Origin: Alphaproteobacteria bacterium
GTDB taxonomy: Bacteria; Pseudomonadota; Alphaproteobacteria; Rickettsiales; SXRF01
Assembly (NCBI GenBank): GCA_019243895.1
Contig: JAFATP010000184.1
Location: forward strand, 1-11,143
Direction of reading: 5' to 3'
DNA length: 11,143 nt
Positions 1-10,749 of the stretch are shown here, in pieces. The translations under genes were made by a program, and so were the position numbers. The notes below the pieces were generated by a model. That model was given only the letters and a program-made list of their open reading frames with translations, did no database searches and was not told the DNA's origin. Numbering within the stretch: position 1 is the stretch's first letter; the number at the start of each line of letters is the position of its first letter.

Positions 1-2680
<2,680 letters not shown>

Positions 2681-2681
<1 letters not shown>

Positions 2682-5600
2682 CAAATCTCCTTCTCAATCA
2701 ATTCCACGTTCATGCCCAGGCTCCGCAATTCCTTCACCATCACGTGGAAGGATTCCGGAATGCCGGACTCGAACGAATGGTCGCCGCGCACCAGCGACTC
2801 GTAAATCTTGCCGCGGCCGGCCACGTCGTCGGATTTGACGGTGAGCATTTCCTGCAACGTGTAGGCGGCGCCATACGCCTGCAACGCCCAGCATTCCATT
2901 TCGCCGAAGCGCTGGCCGCCGAACTGGCTCTTTCCGCCCAGCGGCTGCTGGGTGACCAGCGAATACGGCCCGATGGAGCGCGCGTGGATTTTATCGTCCA
3001 CCAGGTGATGCAGCTTGAGCATGTAGATATAGCCCACCGTGGTGCGGCGCGCGAACGGCTCGCCGGTGCGCCCGTCATACAGCTGCATCTGGCCGGAGGA
3101 ATCCAGCCCCGCCTTGGTCAGCCAGCGCACGATATCGTCTTCCTTGGCGCCGTCGAACACCGGCGTGGCGAACGGCACGCCCTTTTTGAGGTTTCGCGCC
3201 AGTTCCACCGTCTGTTCCGGCGTCAGCCGCTGGATTTCGCGCTGCGTGGAGGGATCTTCGTAGATGTCCACCAGGCTTTCGCGCAAGGTTTTCAACGCCT
3301 GCTGCGTCACCACCTTGCCCCGAAGCTCTTCCAGCGCGTCGCCAAGTTGCTGGCCGATGCCTGCCGCCGCCCAGCCCAGATGGGTTTCCAGAATCTGGCC
3401 GACATTCATGCGGCTCGGCACGCCGAGCGGGTTCAGCACCACGTCCACCGGGCGGCCGTCTTCCAGATACGGCATGTCTTCCACCGGCACGATCTTGGAG
3501 ATGACGCCCTTATTGCCGTGGCGTCCGGCCATCTTGTCGCCCGGCTGCAATTTGCGCTTCACCGCGACGAACACTTTGACCATCTTCAGCACGCCGGGCA
3601 GCAGATCATCCCCGGACTGTACCTTGCCGGCCTTTTCCTCGAAACGCCGGGTAATGCGCTCCACCGCGCTGTCCAGCTGGCGTTTCAGCTGCTCGATCTC
3701 CTGCATCACGGCTTCTTCCTTCACCGCGAATTGCCACAGCTGCCCCTTGGAATAGTCTGAGAAGGTGGCATCCGCGATGGTGTTGCCGGCCTTCCAGCCT
3801 TTGGGGCCACTGGTGGCTTTGCGCCCGCCGAGCAACGCATGAAGGCGGCCATAAATGTAGCGCTCAATGATGGCGCGCTCGTCGTCGCGGTCTTTGGCCA
3901 GGCGCTCGATTTCCAGCTTCTCGATGGAAAGCGTGCGCTCGTCTTTTTCGATGCCGCGGCGCGAGAACACCTTCACGCCGACGATGGTGCCGGAAACGCC
4001 GGGAGGCAGGCGCAAAGAAGAATCGCGCACGTCGGCTGCCTTCTCGCCGAAAATGGCGCGCAGCAGCTTTTCTTCCGGCGTCATGGGTGATTCGGATTTC
4101 GGCGTCACCTTACCCACCAGGATGTCGCCTGGCTTCACCTCGGCGCCGATATGCACGATGCCGATCTCGTCCAGATGGCGCAGCGCCTCTTCGCCGACGT
4201 TGGGAATGTCGCGGGTGATTTCCTCCGGCCCGAGCTTGGTGTCGCGCGCCATCACCTCGAACTCCTCGATGTGAATGGAGGTGAATACATCGTCGGAGAC
4301 GATGCGCTCGGAAATCAGGATCGAATCCTCGAAATTATAGCCGTTCCAAGGCATGAAGGCCACCAGCACATTGCGGCCGAGCGCCAGTTCGCCGAGATCG
4401 GTGGAAGGGCCGTCGGCGATGATGTCGCCGGCCTTCACCTCGTCGCCCACTTTCACCACGGGGCGCTGGTTGATGCAGGTGGACTGGTTGGAGCGCTGGA
4501 ATTTCTGCAGGTTGTAAATATCCACGCCCAGCGTGCCTTCCGCCGTTTCTTCGGAGGAGCGGATCACGATGCGGGTGGCGTCCACCTGCTCGACCACGCC
4601 GCCTCTGCGGGCGGAAATGGCGCTGCCGGAATCGCGTGCCACGATCTCTTCCATGCCGGTGCCCACCAGCGGCGCTTCGGCCCGCAGCAGCGGCACGGCC
4701 TGGCGCTGCATGTTGGAGCCCATCAGCGCGCGGTTGGCGTCGTCATTCTCCAGGAAGGGAATCAGCGATGCGGCCACCGATACCAGCTGTTTCGGCGCCA
4801 CGTCCATGTAGTCCACGGCGCTCGGCGCGGAAAGCAGGAAGTCGCCTCCCTTGCGGCAGGAAACCAGCTCCTGCATCAGCCGGCCTTTTTCATCCAGCTC
4901 GGCATTGGCCTGGGCGATGGTGTATTTGCCTTCTTCCATCGCCGAAAGATACACCACCTTGTCGGTGACGCGGGCGCCGTCCACCTTGCGGTACGGCGTT
5001 TCGATGAAGCCGTATTTATTGACGCGCGCATAGGTCGCCATCGAGTTGATGAGACCGATATTCGGACCTTCCGGCGTTTCGATCGGGCAGATGCGGCCGT
5101 AATGGGTGGGGTGTACGTCGCGCACTTCGAAGCCGGCGCGCTCGCGGGAAAGCCCGCCCGGCCCAAGGGCGGAGAGCCTGCGCTTATGGGTGATTTCGGA
5201 CAGCGGGTTGGTTTGATCCATGAACTGCGAAAGCTGCGACGAGCCGAAAAACTCCCGCAAAGCCGCTGCCACCGGCTTGGCGTTGACCAAGTCATGCGGC
5301 ATCACGGTATCGATGTCCACCGAGCTCATGCGCTCCACCACCGAGCGCTGCATGCGCAGCAGGCCGACGCGGAACTGGTTTTCCATCAGTTCTCCCACGG
5401 AGCGGACGCGGCGGTTGCCAAGATGGTCGATATCGTCGGTCTCCCCGATGCCGTCCTTCAGCTTCACCAGCGTGCGGACGATTTCCACGATGTCTTCCTT
5501 GGTGAGGGTGCCCACGCTTTCCTTCACCTGCAGGTTCAGGCGCGCGTTCATCTTCACGCGGCCCACCACGGAAAGGTCATAGCGCTCGGGATCAAAAAAC

Positions 5601-6805
5601 AGCGATTCGAAAAGTGCGGCGGCGGCTTCAGGCGTGGTCGGCTCGCCGGGGCGCATCACGCGATAGATGTCCACCAGCGCTTCTTCCGGCGTCTGGTTTT
5701 TATCGGTGAGCAGCGTGTTGCGGATGTAGGGGCCGACATTGATGAAATCGATGTCCAGCACCGGCACCGTTTTGATGCCCTGCTCTTCCAGCATATGGAT
5801 GGAGGACACATTCAATTCGTCGCCTGCTTCCATGTAAATCTCGCCGGTTTCGGCATTCACCACGTCCTGCGCGATGAATTTGCCCGCCAGCTGCTCATCG
5901 CTGACCAGGTATTCCTTCAGGCCGTCCTCGGCCAGTTTCTTGGCGTTGCGGGGGGTGATTTTCTCGCCCGCTTTCACCACTGTCTTGCCGCTGCGCGCGT
6001 CCACCAGGTCATGCGTCAGCTTAACGCCGCGGAAGCTCTCCGGGGCGAAGCGAGTGGCCCAGCCGCCTTTCTGTTTTTTGTAGAGAATCGAATTATAATA
6101 GGTATTGAGAATCTCTTCGGTGCTCATGCCCAGTGCACGCAGCACGGAAGTGGCGTGAATCTTGCGGCGGCGGTCGATGCGGGCGAAAAGAATATCTTTG
6201 GCGTCGAACTCGAAGTCCAGCCAGGAGCCGCGATAAGGGATGATGCGCGCCGAATAAAGGAACTTTCCGGAGGAATGGGTTTTGCCCTGGTCGTGGTCAA
6301 AGAACACGCCGGGGGAGCGGTGCATCTGCGACACGATCACGCGCTCGGTGCCGTTAATGATGAAGGTGCCGTTTTCCGTCATCAGCGGAACGTCGCCCAT
6401 ATAGACGTCTTGCTCCTTGATGTCCTTGATTTCGCGGGCGCCGGTATCTTCATCCACGATCCATACGATCAGGCGGAGCGTGGCGCGCAAGGGAGCGGCG
6501 AAGTTGATGCCGCGCGACCGGCATTCTTCGACGTCGTATTTGGGGGTGTCGAAGTGGTAGTTGACGAATTCCAAGGTGGCGGTATCAGCGAAATCCTTGA
6601 TGGGAAAAACGGATTTAAATACGGTTTGCAGGCCGGTGGCGCTGCGCTCCTGGGGGGCGATATCCATCTGCAGGAACTGCTCATAGGAGTTTTTCTGCAC
6701 CTCGATCAGGTTCGGCAGCTCGGCGGTGGACTCGATGCGGCCGAAGCTTTTGCGAATGCGTTTGCGCGAGGTGAAGGTGAGATGCGATTTTGCTGCGTGT
6801 GCCAT
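2681..6805 (-). CDS. rpoB: RNA polymerase beta subunit
   Basis: This is the second catalytic subunit of RNA polymerase, forming the active centre with RpoC and carrying the rifampicin pocket. It is complete at 1374 residues, a normal length for alphaproteobacteria. The rifampicin-region motif [20 protein letters not shown] starts at residue 524. D530, H540, R543 and S545 correspond to E. coli D516, H526, R529 and S531, all in the sensitive state. The motif [15 protein letters not shown] holds the substrate-contacting lysines K1091 and K1099 (E. coli K1065 and K1073). The C-terminus is the conserved [18 protein letters not shown] block, which packs against beta'. The ATG at 6805 follows a GGGGG-type ribosome-binding site. 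Upstream is a 153-bp gap with a terminator/attenuator, so expression probably depends on read-through from the rplKAJL genes. Confidence 0.99.
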
Positions 6806-6817
6806 GTGCCCCCTGAT

Positions 6818-6876
6818 CCGTCATTCCTGCAAAGGCAGGAATCTCATGATACGACTAATTCCCGCCTAGGCAGGAT
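6818..6876. repeat. Two REP-like palindromes in the rplL-rpoB gap
   Basis: Copy one (6823-6842) is a perfect 8-bp stem, ATTCCTGC/GCAGGAAT, with the loop AAAG. Copy two (6852-6876) is a degraded relative in the same orientation, with the core ATTCCCGCCTAGGCAGGAT. On the minus strand both read as a GCAGGAATGACG-like unit. This resembles the widespread intergenic palindrome family with cores like ATTCCCGC...GCGGGAAT. They lie downstream of the terminator and about 13 bp upstream of the rpoB start, so they end up in the rpoB leader RNA. Confidence 0.6.
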
Positions 6877-6895
6877 AAAAACAGTAGAAAACGAC

Positions 6896-6939
6896 AAAAA
6901 ACCGGATGGCTGCCTGCATTCGGCAGGCAGCCAGTCCGG
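6896..6939 (-). terminator. Intrinsic terminator / attenuator between rplL and rpoB
   Basis: Read on the minus strand, the stem is CCGGA plus GGCTGCCTGC, a 5-base loop (CGAAT), then GCAGGCAGCC and TCCGG, followed by six T residues. The inner stem is 10 perfect base pairs (6908-6917 with 6923-6932). The outer stem is 5 pairs (6902-6906 with 6935-6939) plus a T-A pair and a one-base bulge. It begins 20 bases after the rplL stop. No strong promoter is evident between it and rpoB, which suggests a leaky attenuator like the one known at this position in E. coli. Confidence 0.88.
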
Positions 6940-6958
6940 AAATTATATAGTGCGGTAG

Positions 6959-7339
6959 TTACTTAACCTCAACGGTCGCACCGGCTTCCGTGAGCGATTT
7001 CTTAATCTTCTCAGCTTCATCCTTGCCCACCGTCTTTACATCTTTCGGCGCGCCTTCGACGAGGTCCTTGGCTTCTTTCAGGCCCAGGCCGGTGATTTCG
7101 CGCACCACTTTGATGATGCCGATCTTCTTATCCGCAGGCACGGATTTCAGCACCACGGTGAATTCCGTTTTCTCCTCGGCGGGAGCGGCGGCAGCCCCGG
7201 CGCCGGGCGCGGCGGCCATGGCCACGGGCGCGGCGGCGGATACACCCCACTTATCTTCCAGCAGCTTGGAAAGCTCAGCGGCTTCCATCACCGAAAGGGC
7301 GGACAGGTCATCAACGATTTTAGCAAGGTTGGCAGGCAT
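6959..7339 (-). CDS. rplL: 50S ribosomal protein L7/L12
   Basis: This is the acidic stalk protein of the large subunit. It is present as dimers bound to L10 and recruits the GTPase factors EF-Tu, EF-G, IF2 and RF3. At 126 residues it has the normal three-part build. The N-terminal dimerisation helices are residues 1-33. An Ala/Gly/Pro hinge spans about 34-56. The C-terminal factor-binding domain is 57-126, with the helix [20 protein letters not shown] starting at residue 71. The ATG is preceded by a strong AGGAGA ribosome-binding site. The gene lies 53 bp after rplJ, and a possible internal promoter in that gap could help supply the extra copies this protein needs. An intrinsic terminator follows. 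Confidence 0.98.
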   Translation of the reverse strand: MPANLAKIVDDLSALSVMEAAELSKLLEDKWGVSAAAPVAMAAAPGAGAAAAPAEEKTEFTVVLKSVPADKKIGIIKVVREITGLGLKEAKDLVEGAPKDVKTVGKDEAEKIKKSLTEAGATVEVK

Positions 7340-7351
7340 CGACTTTCTCCT

Positions 7352-7379
7352 AATGTAGTAGTTTAAATTTGTAATTCAA
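7352..7379 (-). promoter_or_regulatory. Candidate internal promoter for rplL
   Basis: On the minus strand TTGAAT (7379-7374), a 16-bp spacer and TACATT (7357-7352) lie in the AT-rich rplJ-rplL gap. Each hexamer matches the sigma70 consensus at four of six positions. The predicted start would fall at or inside the rplL ribosome-binding site, leaving a very short leader, which weakens the case. Confidence 0.22.
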
Positions 7380-7392
7380 GCCGTGAAAAGTG

Positions 7393-7908
7393 TTATTCTT
7401 TCTTTGCATATGCCCCGACCACCCGCGCCAGCTGCCCGGCGGGAGCCTGCAACACGCCCGCAATGCGCGTGGCGGGAGTTTGCAGCAGAGCGATCAGCGT
7501 GGCGCGCAGTTCGTCCAGCGACGGCATCTTGGCCAGCTGCTCCACACCTTTGGCATCCAGCAGCCGGTCGCCGAACAGGCCGCCGATGATCACCAGCTTC
7601 TCATTGTTTTTGGCGAATTCCACCGTTACTTTCGCCGCCGTCACCGGGTCGGGCGAGGTGGCCATGGCGGTGGGGCCCTTCAGTAGCGGCTCAACCCCCG
7701 CATAGGGCGTATTCTCGATGGCGCGCTTGGCCAGCCGGTTCTTCACCACGCGGAAGCTTGCGCCCGCATCGCGCATTTTGCGGCGCAGCGACGAAACTTG
7801 CGCCACGGTGAGCCCGTTATTATGCACCATCACCAGCACGCCGGCGCTTTCCAGCGCGGTTTTCGTCTGCTGAATCATCTCCTCTTTCTGGGCGCGGCTG
7901 AGCGGCAT
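7393..7908 (-). CDS. rplJ: 50S ribosomal protein L10
   Basis: L10 is the base of the ribosomal stalk. It binds 23S rRNA next to L11 and holds the L7/L12 dimers on its C-terminal helix. The product is 171 residues, close to the family norm. The RNA-binding N-terminal domain includes VVKNRLAKRA at residues 54-63 and LLKGPTA at 75-81. The C-terminal Ala-rich helix ends with QLARVVGAYAKKE. The ATG at 7908 has AGGAGA close upstream, just after the rplA stop. Only 12 bp separate it from rplA, so any autoregulatory L10-L7/L12 binding site would have to lie inside the rplA coding sequence. Confidence 0.97.
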   Translation of the reverse strand: MPLSRAQKEEMIQQTKTALESAGVLVMVHNNGLTVAQVSSLRRKMRDAGASFRVVKNRLAKRAIENTPYAGVEPLLKGPTAMATSPDPVTAAKVTVEFAKNNEKLVIIGGLFGDRLLDAKGVEQLAKMPSLDELRATLIALLQTPATRIAGVLQAPAGQLARVVGAYAKKE

Positions 7909-7920
7909 ATTCTCTCCTAA

Positions 7921-8622
7921 TTACGCGGCGGCGTTGATGCTGGCGGGATCAAGCCTCACGCCGACACCCATGGTAGACGACAGGCCGATTTTCTTAATGT
8001 AATGGCCCTTCACGCCGCTGGGCTTGGCTTTGACAACGGCATCCACAAAGGCTGCCACGTTTTTCTGCAATGCTTCTTCGGTAAAGGAGGCTTTGCCGAT
8101 GCCGGCATGCACGATGCCCGCTTTTTCCACGCGGAATTCCACCTGGCCCGCCTTGGCGGCGCGCACGGCTTCGGCCACGTTCGGCGTCACCGTGCCGAGC
8201 TTGGGATTGGGCATTAGACCTTTCGGCCCCAGCACTTTCCCCAGACGGCCCACCACCGCCATCATATCCGGCGAGGCGATAACGCGGTCAAACCCGCCTT
8301 CGCCGGCCTGAATCCGTTCGGCCAGATCCTCCGCGCCCACCAGTTCCGCACCGGCTTTTTGCGCTTCCTCGGCTTTGGCGCCGCGCGCGAACACCGCCAC
8401 GCGCACGCTTTTGCCGGTGCCCGCGGGAAGGGCCACCATGCCGCGCACCTGCTGATCGGACTGCTTGGGGTCGATGCCCAGGTTAATGACGATATCCACC
8501 GTTTCATCGAATTTAGCGGTGGCGTGCTTTTTCACGGTGGAAACCGCTTCCGCCAGCGGATAAAAACGATCGCGCTGAATGGCTTCCTGATCCTTCTTGC
8601 GGCGTTTGCTGACATGCGCCAT
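7921..8622 (-). CDS. rplA: 50S ribosomal protein L1
   Basis: L1 forms the mobile L1 stalk near the E site and helps release deacylated tRNA. In many bacteria it also represses its own operon. The product is 233 residues, normal for bacteria. The family signature [15 protein letters not shown] is at residues 131-145, and the N-terminus [13 protein letters not shown] is typical. The C-terminal part [20 protein letters not shown] is also conserved. The start ATG lies five bases beyond the rplK stop region, with GGTGGAGGG upstream inside the end of rplK, so translation is probably coupled to rplK. Confidence 0.98.
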   Translation of the reverse strand: MAHVSKRRKKDQEAIQRDRFYPLAEAVSTVKKHATAKFDETVDIVINLGIDPKQSDQQVRGMVALPAGTGKSVRVAVFARGAKAEEAQKAGAELVGAEDLAERIQAGEGGFDRVIASPDMMAVVGRLGKVLGPKGLMPNPKLGTVTPNVAEAVRAAKAGQVEFRVEKAGIVHAGIGKASFTEEALQKNVAAFVDAVVKAKPSGVKGHYIKKIGLSSTMGVGVRLDPASINAAA

Positions 8623-8626
8623 GGCG

Positions 8627-9061
8627 TTATCCCTCCACCACTTCCAGGCCCATCGCCAGCGCTGAACCGCGGATCATGGCCGCGGCGGCTTCGACGGTGT
8701 GGGCGTTTAAATCCGACATCTTTTCCTTCGCGATCTCGCGAATCTGCGCCATGGTAACCTTGCCTGCCGTGTCACCTTTGCCGGGAGTTTGCGAGCCTTT
8801 TTCGATCTTGGCCGCTTTCTTCAGGAAATACGACACCGGCGATTTGCGCGTGACGAAGGTGAAGGTGCGGTCGCCATAAGCGGTGATGACTACCGGAATG
8901 GGTGCACCTGGTTCCATTTTCTGCGTGGCGGCGTTAAATGCCTTGCAGAACTCCATAATGTTCAGGCCGCGCTGACCCAAGGCCGGGCCGACCGGAGGCG
9001 AGGGGTTTGCCTTGCCGGCGGGGATCTCCAGCTTGATATAACCGATGATTTTCTTAGCCAT
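8627..9061 (-). CDS. rplK: 50S ribosomal protein L11
   Basis: L11 binds the GTPase-associated centre of 23S rRNA. In other bacteria it is needed for the stringent response through RelA and forms the thiostrepton site. The product is 144 residues. The N-terminal domain contains the proline-rich switch [17 protein letters not shown] at residues 18-34. The C-terminal RNA-binding domain, from about residue 74, contains [20 protein letters not shown] (100-119) and the terminal helix [17 protein letters not shown]. The ATG at 9061 is fixed by the conserved MAKKI N-terminus, although no good Shine-Dalgarno precedes it. It is the first gene after a strong-looking promoter. Confidence 0.98.
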   Translation of the reverse strand: MAKKIIGYIKLEIPAGKANPSPPVGPALGQRGLNIMEFCKAFNAATQKMEPGAPIPVVITAYGDRTFTFVTRKSPVSYFLKKAAKIEKGSQTPGKGDTAGKVTMAQIREIAKEKMSDLNAHTVEAAAAMIRGSALAMGLEVVEG

Positions 9062-9091
9062 GGCGATGTATCTTATGCAAAGGGAGGCGGA

Positions 9092-9135
9092 TTTATAGAG
9101 TAAAGTTTATAGCAATGCAAATAAAAAATATTAAG
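9092..9135 (-). promoter_or_regulatory. Promoter of the rplKAJL(-rpoBC) operon with UP-like element
   Basis: On the minus strand TTGCAT (9120-9115), a 17-bp spacer and TATAAA (9097-9092) form a good sigma70 promoter. The region immediately upstream of the -35 (about 9121-9135) is almost pure A/T (TTAATATTTTTTATT), as expected for an UP element bound by the alpha-subunit C-terminal domain. The predicted start near 9085 leaves a leader of only about 24 bases. Confidence 0.7.
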
Positions 9136-9194
9136 AAGCATGGTATGAGTGGAAAGGCATAAAAGAATGGGTTTTGGCCGGTGTTTTTAGCAAC

Positions 9195-9206
9195 CGGGCG
9201 CGCCCG
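9195..9206. repeat. Perfect 12-bp GC palindrome directly after nusG
   Basis: CGGGCGCGCCCG reads the same on both strands and starts at the base after the nusG stop codon. It could form a short hairpin at the 3' end of the secE-nusG transcript. No T tract follows on the minus strand, so it is not a classical intrinsic terminator. It may protect the RNA end or be chance in GC-rich DNA. Confidence 0.4.
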
Positions 9207-9743
9207 TTACACCTTCTCCACCTGCGCGAAGTCCAATTCCACGGGAGTCGGGCGGCCGAAGATGGAAACCGAGATCTTCACCCGCTGCCGTTCGGCGTCC
9301 ACGTCTTCCACCACGCCGTTGAAGCCTTCGAAGGGGCCTTCGTTGATCTTCACCTGTTCGCCGGTCTCGTAAATAATGCTGCGGCCGGGTTTTTCCACGC
9401 CCAGTTCCACTTGAGAGAAAATAGCCTCGGCCTCCTTGTCACTGATGGGCACCGGACGGCCCTTGCCGCCGCCGCCTAAAAACCCGGTGACTTTCGGCAG
9501 GTTCTTCACCATGTGCCAGGTCTCGTCGCTGAGCTCCATTTTCACCAGCACATAGCCGGGGAAGAATTTGCGCTCGGCGTTCACCTTCTTGCCCTTGCGC
9601 ACTTCCACCACGTCTTCGGTGGGCACAAACACGTCCTCAATCCGGTCGCTCAAGCCCTTTTGCGCCGCCGTTTCGCGAATGGCGGCGGCCACTTTTTTTT
9701 CAAAGCCCGAATAGGCGTGCACAATATACCAGCGTGCGGCCAT
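9207..9743 (-). CDS. nusG: Transcription termination/antitermination factor NusG
   Basis: NusG binds the RNA polymerase clamp, suppresses pausing, and links polymerase to Rho or to the leading ribosome through S10. The product is 178 residues, the usual size. The NGN domain covers about residues 4-110, starting RWYIVHAYSGFEKKVA, with FFPGYVLVKM at 60-69. The C-terminal KOW domain starts near 127 and has GPFEGFNGVVEDVD at 136-149. The ATG at 9743 lies four bases after the secE stop, so the two are co-transcribed and probably co-translated. The order secE-nusG-rplK is highly conserved in bacteria. Confidence 0.98.
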   Translation of the reverse strand: MAARWYIVHAYSGFEKKVAAAIRETAAQKGLSDRIEDVFVPTEDVVEVRKGKKVNAERKFFPGYVLVKMELSDETWHMVKNLPKVTGFLGGGGKGRPVPISDKEAEAIFSQVELGVEKPGRSIIYETGEQVKINEGPFEGFNGVVEDVDAERQRVKISVSIFGRPTPVELDFAQVEKV

Positions 9744-9747
9744 GATG

Positions 9748-9939
9748 CTATGCTCCCATGCCCAGAATGAAACGGATTGCCGAACCCACCACCCAATCCA
9801 CCGACAGGAAAAAAACGGCGGTAACGCTTGCCAGCACCAGCACCATAATGGTGGATATCGTGGTTTCCTTGCGCGAAGGCCACGTGACTTTCGCCATTTC
9901 CTGGCGCACTTGGCTGATGAACTGGGCAGGGCTGGTCAT
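9748..9939 (-). CDS. secE: Preprotein translocase subunit SecE
   Basis: SecE clamps the two halves of SecY in the inner-membrane protein-conducting channel. The product is 63 residues, the short single-span form found in most bacteria outside the enterics. An amphipathic surface helix (about residues 5-23, FISQVRQEMAKVTWPSRKET) carries the conserved KVTWPSRKE motif. One membrane segment follows at about residues 28-46 (ISTIMVLVLASVTAVFFLS). The start at 9939 gives the family N-terminus. The ribosome-binding site is weak (CGGATC just before the ATG). The gene has its own likely promoter in the gap to rpmA and leads directly into nusG. Confidence 0.96.
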   Translation of the reverse strand: MTSPAQFISQVRQEMAKVTWPSRKETTISTIMVLVLASVTAVFFLSVDWVVGSAIRFILGMGA

Positions 9940-9969
9940 GATCCGTTTTCGATAGGAGTGAGATCAGGG

Positions 9970-9997
9970 GTTATAAAGAAAATTCCTCAAATGGCAA
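9970..9997 (-). promoter_or_regulatory. Promoter of secE-nusG
   Basis: On the minus strand TTGCCA (9997-9992), a 16-bp spacer and TATAAC (9975-9970) lie in the 107-bp gap between rpmA and secE. Both hexamers match the sigma70 consensus at five or more of six positions. The predicted start near 9963 would leave a leader of about 24 bases. No tRNA gene is present in this gap. Confidence 0.6.
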
Positions 9998-10046
9998 TGA
10001 GAACCTGATTGCCGGAATGGTGAGGAACCGTGCAGCTTAAGCGGCG

Positions 10047-10301
10047 CTAGCCGACCTGCACGTTGATCTTGATGCGCCCGCCGGCCTGGCGCGAGAAATG
10101 CACAATGCCGTCGCGCAGGGCAAACAGCGTGTGGTCGCGGCCCATTCCCACATTTATGCCGGGATGATATTCCGTGCCGCGCTGGCGCACCAGGATGTTG
10201 CCGGAGACGACCTGCTCGCCGCCGAATTTCTTCACACCCAAACGCCGTCCTGCCGAGTCGCGCCCGTTGCGTGAGGAGCCGCCTGCTTTTTTATGTGCCA
10301 T
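10047..10301 (-). CDS. rpmA: 50S ribosomal protein L27
   Basis: L27 is a large-subunit protein whose flexible N-terminus reaches the peptidyl-transferase centre and helps place tRNA ends. The product is 84 residues. The N-terminus [20 protein letters not shown] is the direct, unprocessed form, without the cleavable extension seen in Firmicutes. The family signature [20 protein letters not shown] follows at residues 34-53. It lies 22 bp downstream of rplU, the usual pairing, and a Shine-Dalgarno-like AGGGAGAAG precedes the ATG. Directly downstream comes secE rather than the more usual obgE. Confidence 0.97.
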   Translation of the reverse strand: MAHKKAGGSSRNGRDSAGRRLGVKKFGGEQVVSGNILVRQRGTEYHPGINVGMGRDHTLFALRDGIVHFSRQAGGRIKINVQVG

Positions 10302-10323
10302 GAATCTTCTCCCTGAACTTGGC

Positions 10324-10623
10324 TTACGCGCTGATGCCGGTGATCTTCACCTCGGTGAGATACTGGCGATGGCCCTTCTTGCGCCGGTAATTATGGCGGC
10401 GCTTCTTTTTAAAGATGATGACTTTTTCATCCCGGAGCTGGCGCACCACTTCGGCGGTGACGGAGCCCGCGCCGAGGGAGGGGGCGTTGTCGCCGCCGCC
10501 AATCATCAGCACGTCGGAAAGCGTGACGCTGTCGCCGGCCGCGCCTTCCAGCTTTTCCACGCGCAAAACGTCGCCTTGCGCCACCTTATATTGTTTGCCG
10601 CCGCTGCGGATTACTGCAAACAT
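10324..10623 (-). CDS. rplU: 50S ribosomal protein L21
   Basis: L21 is an early-assembling large-subunit protein that binds 23S rRNA. The product is 99 residues from the start at 10623, matching the family N-terminus [14 protein letters not shown]. The open frame extends further upstream to 10713, but those 30 residues are not L21-like and would overlap the predicted promoter, so that start is rejected. The basic segment [17 protein letters not shown] (residues 71-87) is the typical L21 RNA-binding signature. The gene is followed closely by rpmA and has its own promoter at 10661-10689. Confidence 0.96.
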   Translation of the reverse strand: MFAVIRSGGKQYKVAQGDVLRVEKLEGAAGDSVTLSDVLMIGGGDNAPSLGAGSVTAEVVRQLRDEKVIIFKKKRRHNYRRKKGHRQYLTEVKITGISA

Positions 10624-10660
10624 AACTGCCGACTCGCCTGTTGGAGATGAAAGGACAAGC

Positions 10661-10689
10661 TTTCTGAAGGAAAAGAGGGGGAGTGTCAA
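10661..10689 (-). promoter_or_regulatory. Promoter of rplU-rpmA
   Basis: On the minus strand a perfect -35 TTGACA (10689-10684), a 17-bp spacer and CAGAAA (10666-10661) lie 38 bp upstream of the rplU start. The -10 matches the consensus at only three of six positions, but the -35 and the spacing are ideal. A start near 10654 would give a leader of about 31 bases. Confidence 0.6.
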
Positions 10690-10749
10690 GCATAATTCTG
10701 CCGGATTAACCACCCGGATAAGGGTGAAAAAAGCCGATAGATAGCATTT

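Noticed and set aside
2744..3760. A 338-codon plus-strand open frame opposite the 3' part of rpoB
   Set aside because: It is another antisense shadow of rpoB, with no family resemblance and no promoter or ribosome-binding evidence.
6843..6895. Possible rpoB promoter with a TATCAT -10 downstream of the terminator
   Set aside because: TATCAT is a fair -10, but no acceptable -35 lies 16-18 bp upstream and the region overlaps the REP-like palindromes.
4151..6958. A 935-codon open frame on the plus strand opposite rpoB
   Set aside because: It is codon-aligned with rpoB on the other strand. It stays open because rpoB rarely uses TTA, CTA and TCA in this GC-rich genome. Its composition (His, Ala, Gly, Phe) is typical of an antisense shadow and no domain is visible.
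9940..10046. Search for a tRNA gene before secE
   Set aside because: The gap has no cloverleaf arms or TTCGA-type T-loop in a suitable context; only the secE promoter is supported.
10624..10713. Upstream extension of rplU by 30 residues
   Set aside because: The L21 family starts at [11 protein letters not shown]. The extension overlaps the -35 and -10 of the rplU promoter and is not L21-like.
10690..10740. Short hairpin CACCC/GGGTG next to six A residues
   Set aside because: The A tract follows the stem on plus and the T tract precedes it on minus, so it is not a terminator in either direction.
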